Under the pieces are notes generated by a model. It was not told the DNA's origin. It was given only the letters and a program-made list of their open reading frames with translations, and did not search any database. This document shows, in pieces, positions 23,201 through 35,000 of a stretch of 64,000 nt of DNA. The DNA comes from Apostichopus japonicus (lineage: Eukaryota > Echinodermata > Holothuroidea > Aspidochirotida > Stichopodidae): positions 16,115,876 through 16,179,875 of the forward strand of contig NC_092567.1 in NCBI RefSeq assembly GCF_037975245.1, in the 5' to 3' direction. Made by a program: the position numbers and the translations under genes. Position 1 is the stretch's first letter, and every line of letters begins with the position of its first letter.

Positions 23201-24868
23201 GAGTCCCTGACCATTACATTAACATTGAAAGTTGGTCACAACAATACACAATCCCAAAACTCCCCCCCACCCCCCTTTTCCCAATTGGAGGTATGACTGC
23301 ATTTGGTTACAACTCATCTGTTCAACAAGTCTATTCACAAAATGTTAAGTTTCTTGACAAGACTCCTTACCGCCAGAAAATCTGCTAGTTTGGTATCCAT
23401 GACATCTGGTGGTTTGTTTCCATTTGCTGGAAAGGAAAAAGAGCAAAGTATTTATCATGATTAATTAAGCTAAAAGACAGCGACTGGCACGGCCATGCGT
23501 GCTTCAAATAAAAAAAAAACCTCAAAATAGGGTGCAACCTTGTACATGTTTATTGAAAGATCATATTCGGTAGATTGTGCAGTACAATTAACCTTTTTGT
23601 AATGAAGGGGGTTTATTTCAAGTTCTTTCACTGACTTTCACCAATCATGTGCACTTTTAAGGGTCTTATTCTAGTTCAATGCTTCCCATTGGACAATTAA
23701 TCAAACATACTGTACATATTCATATGTAACTTCTTAGCCATGGACCTTTGGATGTGATTAGCATTCACAATAACAACTAATGGGGCTATAAGTCTAGCCA
23801 TCATACTGACCTGGAGGAAGAATTGCAGTTGAGCCATTGTCCTGGTCATCTTCATCGTCACTTCCTTCATACTGACCGACTAATCCGCTAAGAGCATTCT
23901 GCTTGTTGGAAGGGCCTTCAAATGGGCAAAGAAAGTTAAACTTAAATGAACATTTCAAATAGAAATAGGCAACTTTTCCCCAAAAATAAATGCACTAGGG
24001 AGTGTTCAATCTGTCTCTATATCTTTTCGCCTTCTTTACCAAGACATGGTTAAGCAGCTACTTGATTAGACTTTGAATACAATTTTTTTTTAAATACAGA
24101 TACTAAAACCCCACAACAATGTACCCATAAGCCTTGGCACTGTAAATAGGTATCTATAGGTACAATTGAAATAATGTAAGTATAAGTGTTGTAAAGTTCT
24201 AAATTTCCCCTACATAAATTTGCTTTGAATTATATGTGATCAACAAAAAGATACATATGGGCATTGAAAAGCTGTGAACCAAATAGAATCATTGATCATG
24301 GCTTATTTGCTTATTATCTTATTAACCTTTAATTGGCAAGAACGTCTTGGAAAGTGTCTAGTTAGATTGATCAACTGTATGGTAGTTTTGGTTCAAGTTT
24401 AAAGTGTCAATCTTTGCAAAACATCTGCAAAAAAAAGATACATATGGGCATTGAAAAGCTGTGAACCAAATAGAATCATTGATCATGGCTTATTTGCTTA
24501 TTATCTTATTAACCTTTAATTGGCAAGAACGTCTTGGAAAGTGTCTAGTTAGATTGATCAACTGTATGGTAGTTTTGGTTCAAGTTTAAAGTGTCAATCT
24601 TTGCAAAACATCTGCATTAAAGGGGACATATTTTACAGCTTTGAAAACAATTTGTAAAGTAAGTTTTACGTAAAAACTGACTGGTGCTCAGTGTTCTGAT
24701 GCACGAACGTGCTTGGTGTGATGATGCACGAATGATTAAATCCTGCTACATAGACACATAAATCTACTGTATGGTAGGGGTGTCTATACACTCACCAGAT
24801 TTCTGACTATCCAGCTGTAACACTTTTCTGCGTCTCGATGCATTCTCTTGCAACCGCTTCCGACCCAT
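11248..24868 (-). CDS. FNBP4: Formin-binding protein 4 (FNBP4)
   Basis: Twelve coding exons in transcription order: 24868-24796, 23915-23811, 23426-23371, 22759-21842, 20180-19901, 19153-18999, 18190-18086, 17279-17146, 14627-14396, 13643-12957, 12585-12385, 11346-11248. They total 3045 nt (1014 aa plus stop), near the human length. The order matches FNBP4: a start MGRKRLQENASRRRKVLQL, ADFLAEIDAL, WW domain 1 (W128/W151), an acidic region, KKAELRKLE, a helical block LASTLTSKLQFLGIS, WW domain 2 (W603/W626), a poly-proline exon, and a conserved tail IPHSLVEKW...QKRILEW then YNANFETIRGDWRERL. WW domains bind proline-rich ligands such as formin FH1 regions. The protein is thought to be nuclear and linked to RNA processing. 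The AUG opens the first conserved block and no upstream in-frame extension was seen. A divergent partner, CTR9, lies 4.2 kb upstream. Confidence 0.93.
11673..11778. repeat. 28-bp minisatellite in FNBP4 intron 11
   Basis: Nearly four copies of AGTTGGGGTTAGCCTGATAT plus GCAGATTT, starting at about 11673, 11701, 11729 and 11757, with single-base differences. Unlike other arrays here it is not next to a splice site. Confidence 0.9.
12957..13643 (-). other. FNBP4: FNBP4 proline-rich exon (residues ~687-915)
   Basis: Many runs of 4-8 prolines separated by acidic or serine spacers, flanked by lysine-rich ends (SSKKGKSKVKKK and KKGSKSKKLKKAK). This matches the human proline-rich block, the likely SH3/WW-ligand part. 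Two AGs overlap at the acceptor (CACAGAG). Only the second, giving an exon start at 13643, keeps frame with the upstream exon; the first would add 2 nt and shift the frame. Confidence 0.85.
14628..17145 (-). other. FNBP4 intron 8, no gene recognised
   Basis: The 2.5-kb intron interrupts WW domain 2 between the codons for W607-D608 and N610. It contains a partial copy of the GGCCTGATG...CAGGCCC repeat at about 15120-15170 and G-runs near 16361 and 16807. Nothing codes for a recognised protein. Confidence 0.6.
18775..18998 (-). repeat. 25-bp minisatellite starting at the 5' splice site of FNBP4 intron 6
   Basis: On the + strand CCATAACAA recurs every 25 bp at 18792, 18817, 18842, 18867, 18892, 18917, 18942 and 18967. 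The ninth member, CCATAC at 18993-18998, is itself the donor (GTATGG on the - strand). Other units carry TTATGG at the same place. The array also creates long tyrosine/leucine-rich reading frames that are not genes. Confidence 0.93.
19558..19755. repeat. Imperfect ~110-bp tandem duplication in FNBP4 intron 5
   Basis: The segment with CAAGGGACAAGTTAGTGTTC, TACCTCTACAATTTGTCTGC is repeated with changes as GGGAATAAGTTAGTGTTC, TACCTCTGCAATTTGTCTGC. A second, shorter duplication of about 45 bp around GTAGAGCAGGGAATAA lies at 19800-19890, just inside the donor of the same intron. Confidence 0.7.
20650..21841 (-). repeat. 33-bp minisatellite filling FNBP4 intron 4 from the donor inward
   Basis: About 35 copies of a 33-bp unit. 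On the - strand each begins GTGTAAGACATGTGTTGAAG or a variant. The first unit begins exactly at intron position +1, where the donor reads GTATGAGACATG. Because 33 is a multiple of 3, long frames of 270-423 codons stay open on both strands (repeats such as GTETGVRHVLK). These are by-products of the array and are not gene calls. Units become more diverged away from the donor, toward 20650. Confidence 0.95.
22529..22618 (-). other. FNBP4: FNBP4 WW domain 1 (residues ~126-155)
   Basis: The sequence EWQEILDPNTNCYYYWNSK continues to EVTWEAP. The signature tryptophans are W128 and W151, 23 residues apart, with the central tyrosine cluster. This matches human FNBP4 (WQEVWDENTGCYYYWN). It lies inside the 918-nt exon 4. 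Confidence 0.95.
24250..24615. repeat. 187-bp tandem duplication in FNBP4 intron 1
   Basis: The unit starting GATACATATGGGCATTGAAA at 24250 is repeated at 24437 with no difference visible by eye over about 180 bp. The near identity points to a very recent event or an assembly artefact. Confidence 0.93.
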
Positions 24869-24906
24869 CCTTCAAAGGTTTCTTTGTGGAGTGTGGTCAC
24901 CTTTTC
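24869..24906 (-). promoter_or_regulatory. FNBP4: FNBP4 5'UTR segment with possible upstream intron acceptor
   Basis: On the - strand a CTTATTTAG acceptor-like site ends at 24907, followed by 38 nt up to the AUG. This suggests an untranslated first exon further right, but that exon and the promoter could not be placed. Confidence 0.35.
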
Positions 24907-25438
24907 CTAAATAAGACCATAAAATAATGATAATACACCAAGACTTAATGATTATTGAATCCTTAATGCTGTATTTTATTAGAGTACAGTAGCTTTGCTA
25001 CTATGTGTCACTTTAACTTTGAGGAATGCATGAAATATGAAGACATGATTGGACTGCAACCACACAATTTAGCTAAGAGATAACCTTGCATATGGTTAAA
25101 ATAGTTTGGTTTCTCTTTATTCAAACATATTGATACATAAATATTTTTTATCCATGACATAAGAACATGGAAATCTTGTGCCCCACAAGCATAAATTGGT
25201 CTAAATAATGTTTCATCTGCACATTTTATGCCAAATTTTAGCAAGACAATATATAACAGAACGTTTGGTTTATTTTTATTAAAGTACAGTAGCAGATGTG
25301 ATATAATATTGTTAGGTTCAACAGCATGTTTGATGCAATTATAATGCAATCATACTTTGAAATTAAATTTCTCTAACTTCTACATAGGCCTAGCCTAGGC
25401 CATATCAGATTCTAGGCTGGCCTTGCAATGTTTGGAGT

Positions 25439-26017
25439 AATTATAGAATACAGGGCCACTCGATGATTCTATCTGAGCATCCGGATGCGCGGATGCTCAG
25501 TCTCACCCCATTACGTATGTGAGTAAAAAATGTCAAAGTCCAAGTTCTTTCTTTTTGAGTGGATGCGTGGATGCTTGGATGCGGAGTCAAAAATTTCCTA
25601 AGTCCTTTCCTAGTACTGCTGTGGTGGAATTTTTGAGGGCGTCGCACATGTACGGATGCCTTTTAAGAACGACACACTATTGATGTGGAATATCTTCGTA
25701 CATGCGGGACTTTCAGTATTTGAAATACGTGATGGTATATAGGGAAAATTCTAAGTCCATTCCTAGTACTCCCGGGGTGGATGAGCGGATGCAGAGTCAA
25801 AATGAAATATGTGATGGTATATGGGGAGACTTTTCCAAAATTTTCTTAAGTCCTTTCCTAGTACTGTACTTCCGTGGTGGATGCGCGCATGCGGAGTCAA
25901 AATGAAATATGTACGTGATGGAATTTTAGAGGGCGTCATATGTGTACGGACATGTACAGACACACCGCGCATCTGGATGCTGGGAAGAGCTAATGAATGG
26001 CCCTGTATTCTATAATT
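25439..26017. mobile_element. MITE with 20-bp perfect terminal inverted repeats
   Basis: The left end AATTATAGAATACAGGGCCA is the exact reverse complement of the right end TGGCCCTGTATTCTATAATT. The interior has repeated GGATGCGCGGATG, GTACGGATGC and CCTTTCCTAGTACTG motifs and no coding capacity. A target-site duplication was not clear, so the superfamily is unassigned. Confidence 0.85.
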
Positions 26018-26190
26018 GGATCCAATGTTTACCAACTTGCACATTTACAATTCTTTTTTTGTATTTTGCAAAAATGTTGAAGAAACTATGGAGCATATGG
26101 CATTAATATCTTCCCTTAATATCGTGCTATAGGCCTTAAGTAGGCTACACCAAGAATAGATATCCAGTTTTATGATGCAGTACTCTAGCC

Positions 26191-26648
26191 TAGGGATGCA
26201 CCGGATATCCGGTCCGGCCGGACTATCCGGCCGGATAGTGAGAAATTATCCGGTTCGGGTTCCGGCCGGATAATTTTCAAAATCCGGCCGGATCTTTTTC
26301 AAAATCTGGCCGGATATTTTTCAAAATCTGGCCTGAATTATTCCTTAAAAAGGTGTTGGTATTAACTTAAATCAATGTAACCTATTTCCAAAAATTAATA
26401 AAAAAATTCAAAGTAAGGAAAAATCAGGTTTAACATGTTTAATTTAATTTTCTCAATGGTCTGACCCACTGTTTCTAAAGATTAACCAAAATAATACAAC
26501 TATCATACTTCTACTTCTTATTAATGATTTTCTTTTGTGTAATGAAAAAATCCGGTTCCGGCCGGATTTTATCCGGCCGGATTTCAAGTACTATCCGGCA
26601 AACTCCGGTTCCGGCCGGATCCAAAAATTTGGATCCGGTGCATCCCTA
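26191..26648. mobile_element. Non-autonomous hAT-type transposon, 458 bp
   Basis: The termini TAGGGATGCACCGGA and TCCGGTGCATCCCTA are perfect 15-bp inverted repeats, flanked by the 8-bp direct repeat CTCTAGCC (26183-26190 and 26649-26656). An 8-bp duplication with TAGGGATGCACCG ends is typical of hAT elements. Subterminal DNA is rich in CCGGCCGGAT on both sides, plausible transposase-binding repeats. It has no coding capacity. Confidence 0.93.
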
Positions 26649-26656
26649 CTCTAGCC

Positions 26657-28215
26657 TAGTAAAACTAAAAGTAAAAAAAAGAACAGGCTTTGTGCTGAAC
26701 TCACTATGAAATAATATGATAGATATCACTTGTTATACTGCAAATGTATCAAGTTCGAAAAAAATAATTTGGGAATAATTGATAGCTCAAATATAGCAAG
26801 TTGAACTATAGTTCCGATAACGCTAAACCTAATTTAGGGAAATGTTTTGGAGGTAGCCTAACGTGGCACAACAAAACTCAGCCTAGGCAGTTAGCCTACT
26901 GTAACGTAGGACATACAAATAAGCATAACCCTAACGTTTGGCATAGCATGGCTGCGGTACAGCAAGAACAACAGTACAGAAGACAGAGAAAAGCCTAGCC
27001 TAACTTTAGGCCTCTACTGAAATGAAATCACAACAACGAACCACATTTTAAGAATAGTTTGAAAGCTATACCGTACGGTTAGTATGCGGTTCATATATTA
27101 TCAACGTTCTTATTAATTGTTTTGTTGCTACCTTTCAAGTACAACGTTATGGAATCGACATGTCATTTTCTCTGAGAGTCTAATACTAATAATACACCGC
27201 CTGTTATGGTATCTGTCCTACATACACAGTATTACTGGAAGAAAAAACTCCGATTTTTTGTAAACTGCCCTCTATTTCGTCATGTTGTTAAAACATTCCA
27301 GAGTACCAAAGATTACGCCGTATCAACCTTAGTAGCCTTTGCATGATAGCTATCAAAAAAAGGTGTTTTCCGCAGAAGAATTTTTTCAGCGGAAAGTAGC
27401 GTATGCGGGAAACCATCAAATGAACATCTAGATCAACTTCAACATCTAGATGTTTATAATATGTTTGATTTGGTCAGAAAATTAGGTGTACGAGTCTGTC
27501 ACAGAAGATATTTAGTGCTGTAAATACTGCCATGGCCCATATAGAACAATGGAAAATTTGACTCTATAACATTCAAATTTGTACTTTCTTTTAAGTCTTA
27601 TTTCCTCGGACTATCACCAGAAATCAATATTGTGTACTGACCTTCCTTTTTCTTATGACTGGTAGTAATTTGACATGTTATTCTTCACTGCAAGCCCCAT
27701 GCAGCTATTGAACTAATATTTCAATTAATATTTATGCGAAATTTAGACTTGGTTGGTACTTTTTTCTCGATCTTTTGCAATATAAATATCGACGTAAGAC
27801 TGTCGACATTCACTGCATCGGCTTCGCCACTTTATGCTGCATATGCTTTGTTTATTTGATAAGAATGATGTTTTCTCTTATTTTTATTTCAACATTTACA
27901 ACTGAATTCCACTTTTCATCTCTTAAGTTTAACTATTTTACCTCCGCCAATCTATATCCTTTCTTAAATTTACGAAGGAGCCCGAGAAGACATGTGAATA
28001 CAGGTGAATAATTAATACGACCGTTGTTCAGTTATGCCGAAAATTACTAAGTTAATCATCGAATTATTATAATCTCTAGCCTATAAGGTTTGGTCTCCAA
28101 ATTTCAAGCAACTTTTGGCGGTATTGTTTCCTCCTATATTTCGGAGTTTTAACGTGATTTGGAGTCTGTATGTGGAATTTTCGACTTTTTACGGCAATCT
28201 TTGAACGAGCTAGGA
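26657..28215. other. Upstream region between divergent FNBP4 and CTR9, no gene seen
   Basis: AT-rich DNA with several AGGCCTAGCCTA-like words at 26640-27010, without a recognisable coding exon. Core promoters of FNBP4 or CTR9 may lie here, but no TATA box or CpG-rich block stands out. Confidence 0.4.
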
Positions 28216-28223
28216 GTCAAACG

Positions 28224-28741
28224 GCTTACCAGTCAAAAGTCCCTTTACCAAAACGTTCCCTTACCAAAACGTCCCCGCTTTTGGTCAAAACGTCCCCGTA
28301 AGTCAAAACGTCCCCGTCTATCACATTCATTCACAGTTGTGAATATATATTAATTTTAAGTTATAATTGGCTATACGTTATCGGCATGCAAGTTGGATTA
28401 CAGGCGCTAAATAAATCATGAAGGACTAAATCGTTTAATTATATTTCCATGCCCCTTTTTTTACCCGATCTTTTTAATGTATATTTTTATTTACCGAATC
28501 ATGATTTTTATTTGTGATCACAAATGTTTTTTGCCTGTCGGCACTTCCCACTCCTAAAAACTGTGATTTCAACCTAAACTATACGTATCCTTACTGTTTG
28601 ATTTGAACTAAAAACATCCACACTTGCATTCCACCTGATTATAAAAGCGGGGACGTTTTGACTTACGGGGACGTTTTGACTGCGGGAAGTTTTGGTAAAA
28701 AGCGGGGACGTTTTGGTAATGGGACGTTTTGACTGGATACC
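28224..28741. mobile_element. Transposon with 8-bp target duplication and GTCAAAACGTCCCCG repeats
   Basis: Flanked by the direct 8-bp repeat GTCAAACG (28216-28223 and 28742-28749). The ends (GCTTACCAGTCAAAA and TTTTGACTGGATACC) are imperfect inverted repeats. They continue into about 100 bp of inverted subterminal arrays of AAAACGTCCCCG, which occurs several times per end. The middle has no coding capacity. It sits about 330 bp upstream of the CTR9 start codon, inside the probable promoter region. Confidence 0.87.
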
Positions 28742-29072
28742 GTCAAACGTACGTACACTTTGGACGGATTATAAAGATACACGGAATCAAAGAGTTAATT
28801 ATTTGTTATTATTTAGCCCTGACGTAGAATGTTGTGGAAAGTACTGGTTTGCCCATGAACATGTTTATAACTTTTGAATTGAAAGATAGTCCTGTTTGGG
28901 CAAGTTAATGTTCTTACCCAGGGGCCTAACGCTTTATATTTCGTAGTCGGCAGTGAGCTATGATGCCAACCTAGCATATTTTGTAACGCATTTGACTATT
29001 TGTCCAATTCGTATATGGACAGTTCGAACTGTACTGAAGGTAAGGTTGACGTTCAGCCTCGCTGTTGACAAC

Positions 29073-32000
29073 ATGGCCAGCAACGCTCCTAAATCCATAG
29101 ACATTCCGCTTCGAGACACAGATGAGGTACGTTATAAACTCATTATTTAGTACTCGTTGAACTTTAACTGATTAATTAATATCTTAACTTCTGTTGTTTC
29201 TACTTGGAGTCAACTTATTGCTATGATTTACTGTATGTCACTCAAAATGAAAGAGTGTACTGCCTATGTAAGGGTAATGTTGTATATTACCCATTAACCA
29301 CACACATGAACGAAGCGGTTCCACGACATAGTGCCTTTCACTGCAATCTGCAGACAGTACTGTAGTGTAGGCTTAGCCTAGTGTATTGTTGTATCAAATT
29401 TCTATCACCGTCGCAAACTTATTCATCCGGCAGCCTGACAAATAGTGGGGCACACTGCCTTATTAATCTGGCAGGTGAGCAACTTGTAAATGCAAAAAAA
29501 AAAATATTTGTAAATGTAGCACAATTGAACACAATTTTTGGGAGCCCCAGTGTATATGCTGAAGCTAAAGTTATTCCTCCAGTTCATACAGTATGTAATA
29601 TGATGGTATAGGCCTAGATGGTAAATTTGCAATATTAATATACAATTAAGACAGTGGTAATGGGGCATTCCATTATAAATTTCAGTCAGTCTCTGACAAC
29701 AAGATCGATGTTTGATCAGATTACACCAGCAATAGAAATACCTATGTTTGTAATGGTAGAGAGTCAAGCTTCTCAAATCAAGGAAACATTTTCTCTTCTC
29801 TTTTTTACACTGATATTTACTGTATAATTCCGCTATTTTGGGGGTAAATAATTTACAAATGGGCTTCAAGTACAAAAATGTTGCTTCACTGTGTATGGCA
29901 ATTTTGACTGTTTTTGTTAGAGTTCTGTAAAGTAAAACTGTGATTACAAAAAGTTACAATTGACCTACCAAAGTGTCAACAAGAGTGTCTATCGGTACCG
30001 GTATGTGTATAACACAATGCGCAAAGTTGGGGATGTTGTAAACTTACCATACACAACCATATTTGGCTATTTTATGACAAAGTTTTTGCCATGGCTATGC
30101 AACATTTAAACGCACCATGTGTTTCAGTATAAGACTACAGTTTACGTCTAATATGTTATTCATGATGCAAAGATCACAAGCGTAGAATGTTAAATAAAAC
30201 TAACATTACTTTAAAACACTTGAGCATATGATTTGTAAGCATACCAAAGTTTAAGGTCATCAATATTATTCCCTAATTAAATATGCTACTGTAGGAGTAA
30301 GAGAGTCAATGTTGAGACTTCAAGTAGAGTTTTACTTCAATCTCAGAGGAATATATATTCAAGACCTCACAAAATGATTGAATGCTTCTGAAGGTCTCAG
30401 GAATAATGTGAGCTGTCAGAATCCCATAGGAAGATACTGAATGTACAGTATAGTAATTAGTAAACAGTTTATGAATGATAAAATTACAAGGCACATGTTT
30501 ATGTCAGGATTTTTGCCCTAAAATGTTATCCCTGGTAGAGTAACTGTTATGCACATGTTTATTGATGTATTGATGTATGTTCTTGTGTCAAGATGGATTG
30601 CTCAAGACTAATATTAGATGAGAAAAGCAATTACTTATATCCAAATGTTGCTATTTTGGATTAATATCATAGTTCACCTGATAACTTATTTGTTACAGAT
30701 AGAGACATGTCTATATTGCTCAGTGGCATAGGAAGGTACTTTTGAGTGGCGGGGGGGGGGCTGAAGATTGATGGCCGGCCTGGGGAGGGGTTTAAGGGGA
30801 GGGGGTGTCCCTCTCTCCTTTGGTGTTTTTTGTGCATTTCCAGGTGGCCTCAGATGCAATTTGGTGCAATATAGCACACTTCAACACCCACTCCATTTTG
30901 TAAATAATTTTACATTTTCACCTGGCCTTAGATGCAATTTGGTGCTCCAAATGAGATTTTTTTCTCATTTGGAAATGAAAAAGGGGTTTTCTGACTTGCG
31001 AAGCGGGGGCGGAATGATACTTCCGCCCCTCCATATTTTTCACTGGGGGGGCTGGCGCCCCCAGCCCCCCGGTTCCTACGCCCTTGATATTGCTCAACAA
31101 TGAGCGTTCTTGCCTTTATCTTATTTTTTTCTTTGGAAATTTTGGTGGCATTATCTTCATAATTTATGTTTACAGGTGATTGAGTTGGATGTTGAGCAAT
31201 TGCCAGAAGGTGAAGAAGTCCTCACCATCCTAAAGCAAGAAAATGCTCCCCTACACACATGGCTGGCTCTTGGCGTAAGTACACAGTACTCAGTAGATTC
31301 CTTGTCAGTGGAATTTAGTATGTATAGATGTTTTCAATGTACTGTATAATGTTAGAGGTAAAGTTAAAAGGTGGGATGTTTGCATGGTACTTGTGACTGT
31401 TTTGCATCATATAGTACATTGGTAATTTATAAATTATAAAGTCAAGAAACAAGATAACCAGAAAATGCCAGCTAAGTAACACAGGAAGTGGAAGGTCAAA
31501 CTACTAACAGTACAGTAGGTGATGTTCCATATCCTGTTCTAGATTTATGCATGTGATGATCCTGCTGGTCAAATTCATTAGTTGTGAAGACATTCCACCG
31601 CTTTGATGAGCATCACACAAGTCTGTTATTATCACCTTCATAATAAGTAATTGGTTTATAGGCAATTTTAGACATTATCATTGCTAAATGAGAAATTTTA
31701 AAATTATAACCATAGTTTGGGTTCAAATGACACAGATTCTGCAGTTTTCACTCTCACAGACTGATATTGGTTAACATGCGTCCATCTTCCATCTGTGAGG
31801 AACAAAACCCAACTTTGATTTTCTGGTCTGTATGATACTGAAGTTTCTACATTAAATGTCTATGTAGTGTAACAACTTTTGCATGTTTTATGATCTAGCT
31901 GGAGTACTACAAGCAAGGTAAAGTGGAAGACTTTGTGAAGATCTTTGCATCCTGGCAGACAGATGCAAACTTGGACTATCCTGGAAATGAAAAAGACCAG

Positions 32001-35000
32001 ATGACGGCCCTGGATACGTTAGCAGCCTATTATGTACAGCAGGCTAGAAAAGAGAAGAACAAGGATACCAAGAAAGAGCTCTTCACACAGGCTACCCTGC
32101 TGTATACCATGGCAGATAAAATTATTATGTACGACCAGGTGAGATCATTTAACTAATCATGTAACTAAATATCCTAATAGTAATTGAAGATTTTGAAAAA
32201 TATCCAATTATTTTTAATATCCTGAAATGGACTCTTATAGAGAAGGAAATCAAACATATGTTTTAAATTGCTGTCTAAAACACACAGCAAAAAACAAAAA
32301 TTGCAAATGTTTATTACTAACTTATTCCAAGTCTTGGTCACATCCCTCCAGCTTTCTCTGCTTTTGCAGTCATAATTTGTGTGTATTTTCTTAAAACTGT
32401 ACAAGTTGTGTGCAAAAGTAAGTTGGCCTGACGTTTCGATCCTAGCAGGATCTTCTTCAAAGGCTAAATATCAAGTAACAGTAACAGAAGGGACAAAAAC
32501 ATGCACAGAATACAGACAGGTTATTAACCATGCTCATTAAACACAATCTCCTACACAGGCTCTCTAGTGGATAAGCAGTTTGCTAACAGTTTTATTTTAT
32601 TTTCACTGTACAAGTTGATAAAGCTGTTTGATAAGTTGTGTAGAGATGTGCATACTGTAAGTTTATGGACTTTGTAGATACAGTATCCATGCAGTACAAG
32701 AATCTATGTTTCATTAATTAAAAGTAGTAGTCTTATTAGCAGAAAGGATAAAGGTGAAGGTAATGACATAACATGTGGATAACATCTTACTAATATATTA
32801 TTTTCAGAACCATTTACTTGGAAGAGCCTGTTTTTGCTTACTGGAGGGGGACAAGATGGACCAAGCTGATGCTCAGTTTAATTTTGTCCTGAATCAATCC
32901 CCCAATAACATCCCAGCTCTCCTTGGGAAAGCCTGCATCTCATTCAATAAGAAAGACTATCGAGCTGCCTTAGCGTACTACAAGAAAGCCTTACGAACTA
33001 ACCCAAACTGCCCAGGTAAGCTGACATATAAACAAAATTGAGGAAAGTCATAATGGACTAATCCTTCCTGCTCAGGTAAGGTAACCATGTGATAGTAAAG
33101 CTAAAACTCTGAGGACTAGTCCAATGAGCCCATGTAAGGTAACAGTGATAGTAAAGGTAAAATCATAATGGACTAATCCAGCCTGCCCAGGTAAGGGAAC
33201 AGTGTGATAGTAAAGGTAAAACTGAGGACTAATCCAATGAGCCCAAGTAAGGTAACAGTGATAGTAAAGGTAAATCATAATGGACTAATCCAGCCTGCCC
33301 AGGTAAGGGAACAGTGTGATAGTAAAGGTAAAACTGAGGACTAATCCAATGAGCCCAAGTAAGGTAACAGTGATAGTAAAGGTAAATCATAATGGACTAA
33401 TCCAACCTGCCCAGGTAAGGGAACAGTGTGATAGTAAAGGTAAAACTGAGGACTAATCCAATGAGCCCAAGTAAGGTAACAGTGATAGTAAAGGTAAATC
33501 ATAATGGACTAATCCAACCTGCCCAATTAAGGTAGCAGTGTGATAGTAAAGGTAACACTCTGAGAACTAATCCAACCTGTCTATGTACAGTAAGGCAAGA
33601 CAGAGTATCCATTATGAGTGAACTCCAAACTGCCCTAGCTAGTTACCAACGTGGTAACAAAGGTAAGCTCTACAGGTTACTCAAAAGAGATTAACACAGA
33701 CTAATTTTCAAAATGTCCAAGTTATGTTACATTTTAATCTTGCATTAAAAAATAGTTAAGAACTGTCCTTTATTGATTTACTTTTGAGTCTTGTCCAAAA
33801 TAAAGCAGGGATGTGCCCACGCTGGGCGGCAGTGGGCGCCCAGTGCGCCCAGGACTAAAAATTACAGCCCAGCACTGTCTTAAAACTTGTGAATCCTGCC
33901 CAGCACTATTATCATCTAAAATCCCAACATTCGTAACATTATATTCAACATCAATTGGGCCACATGTATCCTCGCTTCCCCCCATTTGTCAAATTCACGT
34001 AAACACAGGTGCGGAGATATGGAGTAGGCGTGGCTTTAATCTGCAGCATGCAGTATCACACTACACTAGCTCTGTATACAACTTCAAAAATCGAAAAATG
34101 TCACCCCTCCCCTTAGACCTCCCCCAGGACGGGGATCAGTATAGCAGTCACTCAGGAAATTCTTGGCACATCCCTGTAAAGTGTTTATTATTCCTAACGT
34201 ATATCTTTTGTTTCTTCTCTTTCGTATGACTTCTACAGCTGCTGTCCGACTGGGCATGGGTCACTGTTTCCTCAAACTAAATAAACAGGAGAAAGCCTAC
34301 CTTGCATTCCAGAGAGCCTTGGAGCTAGAACCGACATGTGTCGGTGCTATCATCGGTCTGGCCATCCTAGAAATAAATAACAACGGTGCTGAGGGGATCA
34401 GGAAAGGAGTGCAGTTGCTTTCAAAGGCTTACACGATAGATTCCAGTAATCCTATGACTCTAAACCATCTTGCAAATCATTTCTTTTTCAAGAAGGTAAG
34501 AGAGAGCTCTTTGTGTGAAATAAGAAAAATACTTTTTACTTACCTGTTAACTCACAGCTAATGTACTCTTATATATATCGGGTGCTAGGCTCTGCCAGGT
34601 TAAACAGTGTATCTCACTGTGTTGGTTCACAGCCTTACTTACCTGTTTGCTCACCACAATGGCAGTTTCATCCGTGCTTTGCCTTATTTGGAATTTGTAA
34701 CAGAGTAACTCACTCAATCCCGACATATCTTTGGCATGACCACAATGCCCCCCATTAAGGCCTTCTTAGGACATCAAGGGAATTGTGGATAGTGTTGTTT
34801 GTAGATGCATCAGTAGTTACCTCCACCAGCCAGAGGATGAATTTTTTTTTTTTCAGGGAGAGGCAGGTTATAGTACTAAAGAATGAAGTGACACTCGGCT
34901 GGAGCACTCCCGTTTAAAGCTAGGGATGGTAACAGAAGGGACATCACTGATTTGAAGATAGTGGTTTAGCTGCAGGGAATACTTCCCCTTGCTGTGTATG

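Noticed and set aside
33016-33585. Possible CRISPR-like array (regular spacing)
   Set aside because: Units are contiguous tandem copies without unique spacers, and the context is a eukaryotic intron.
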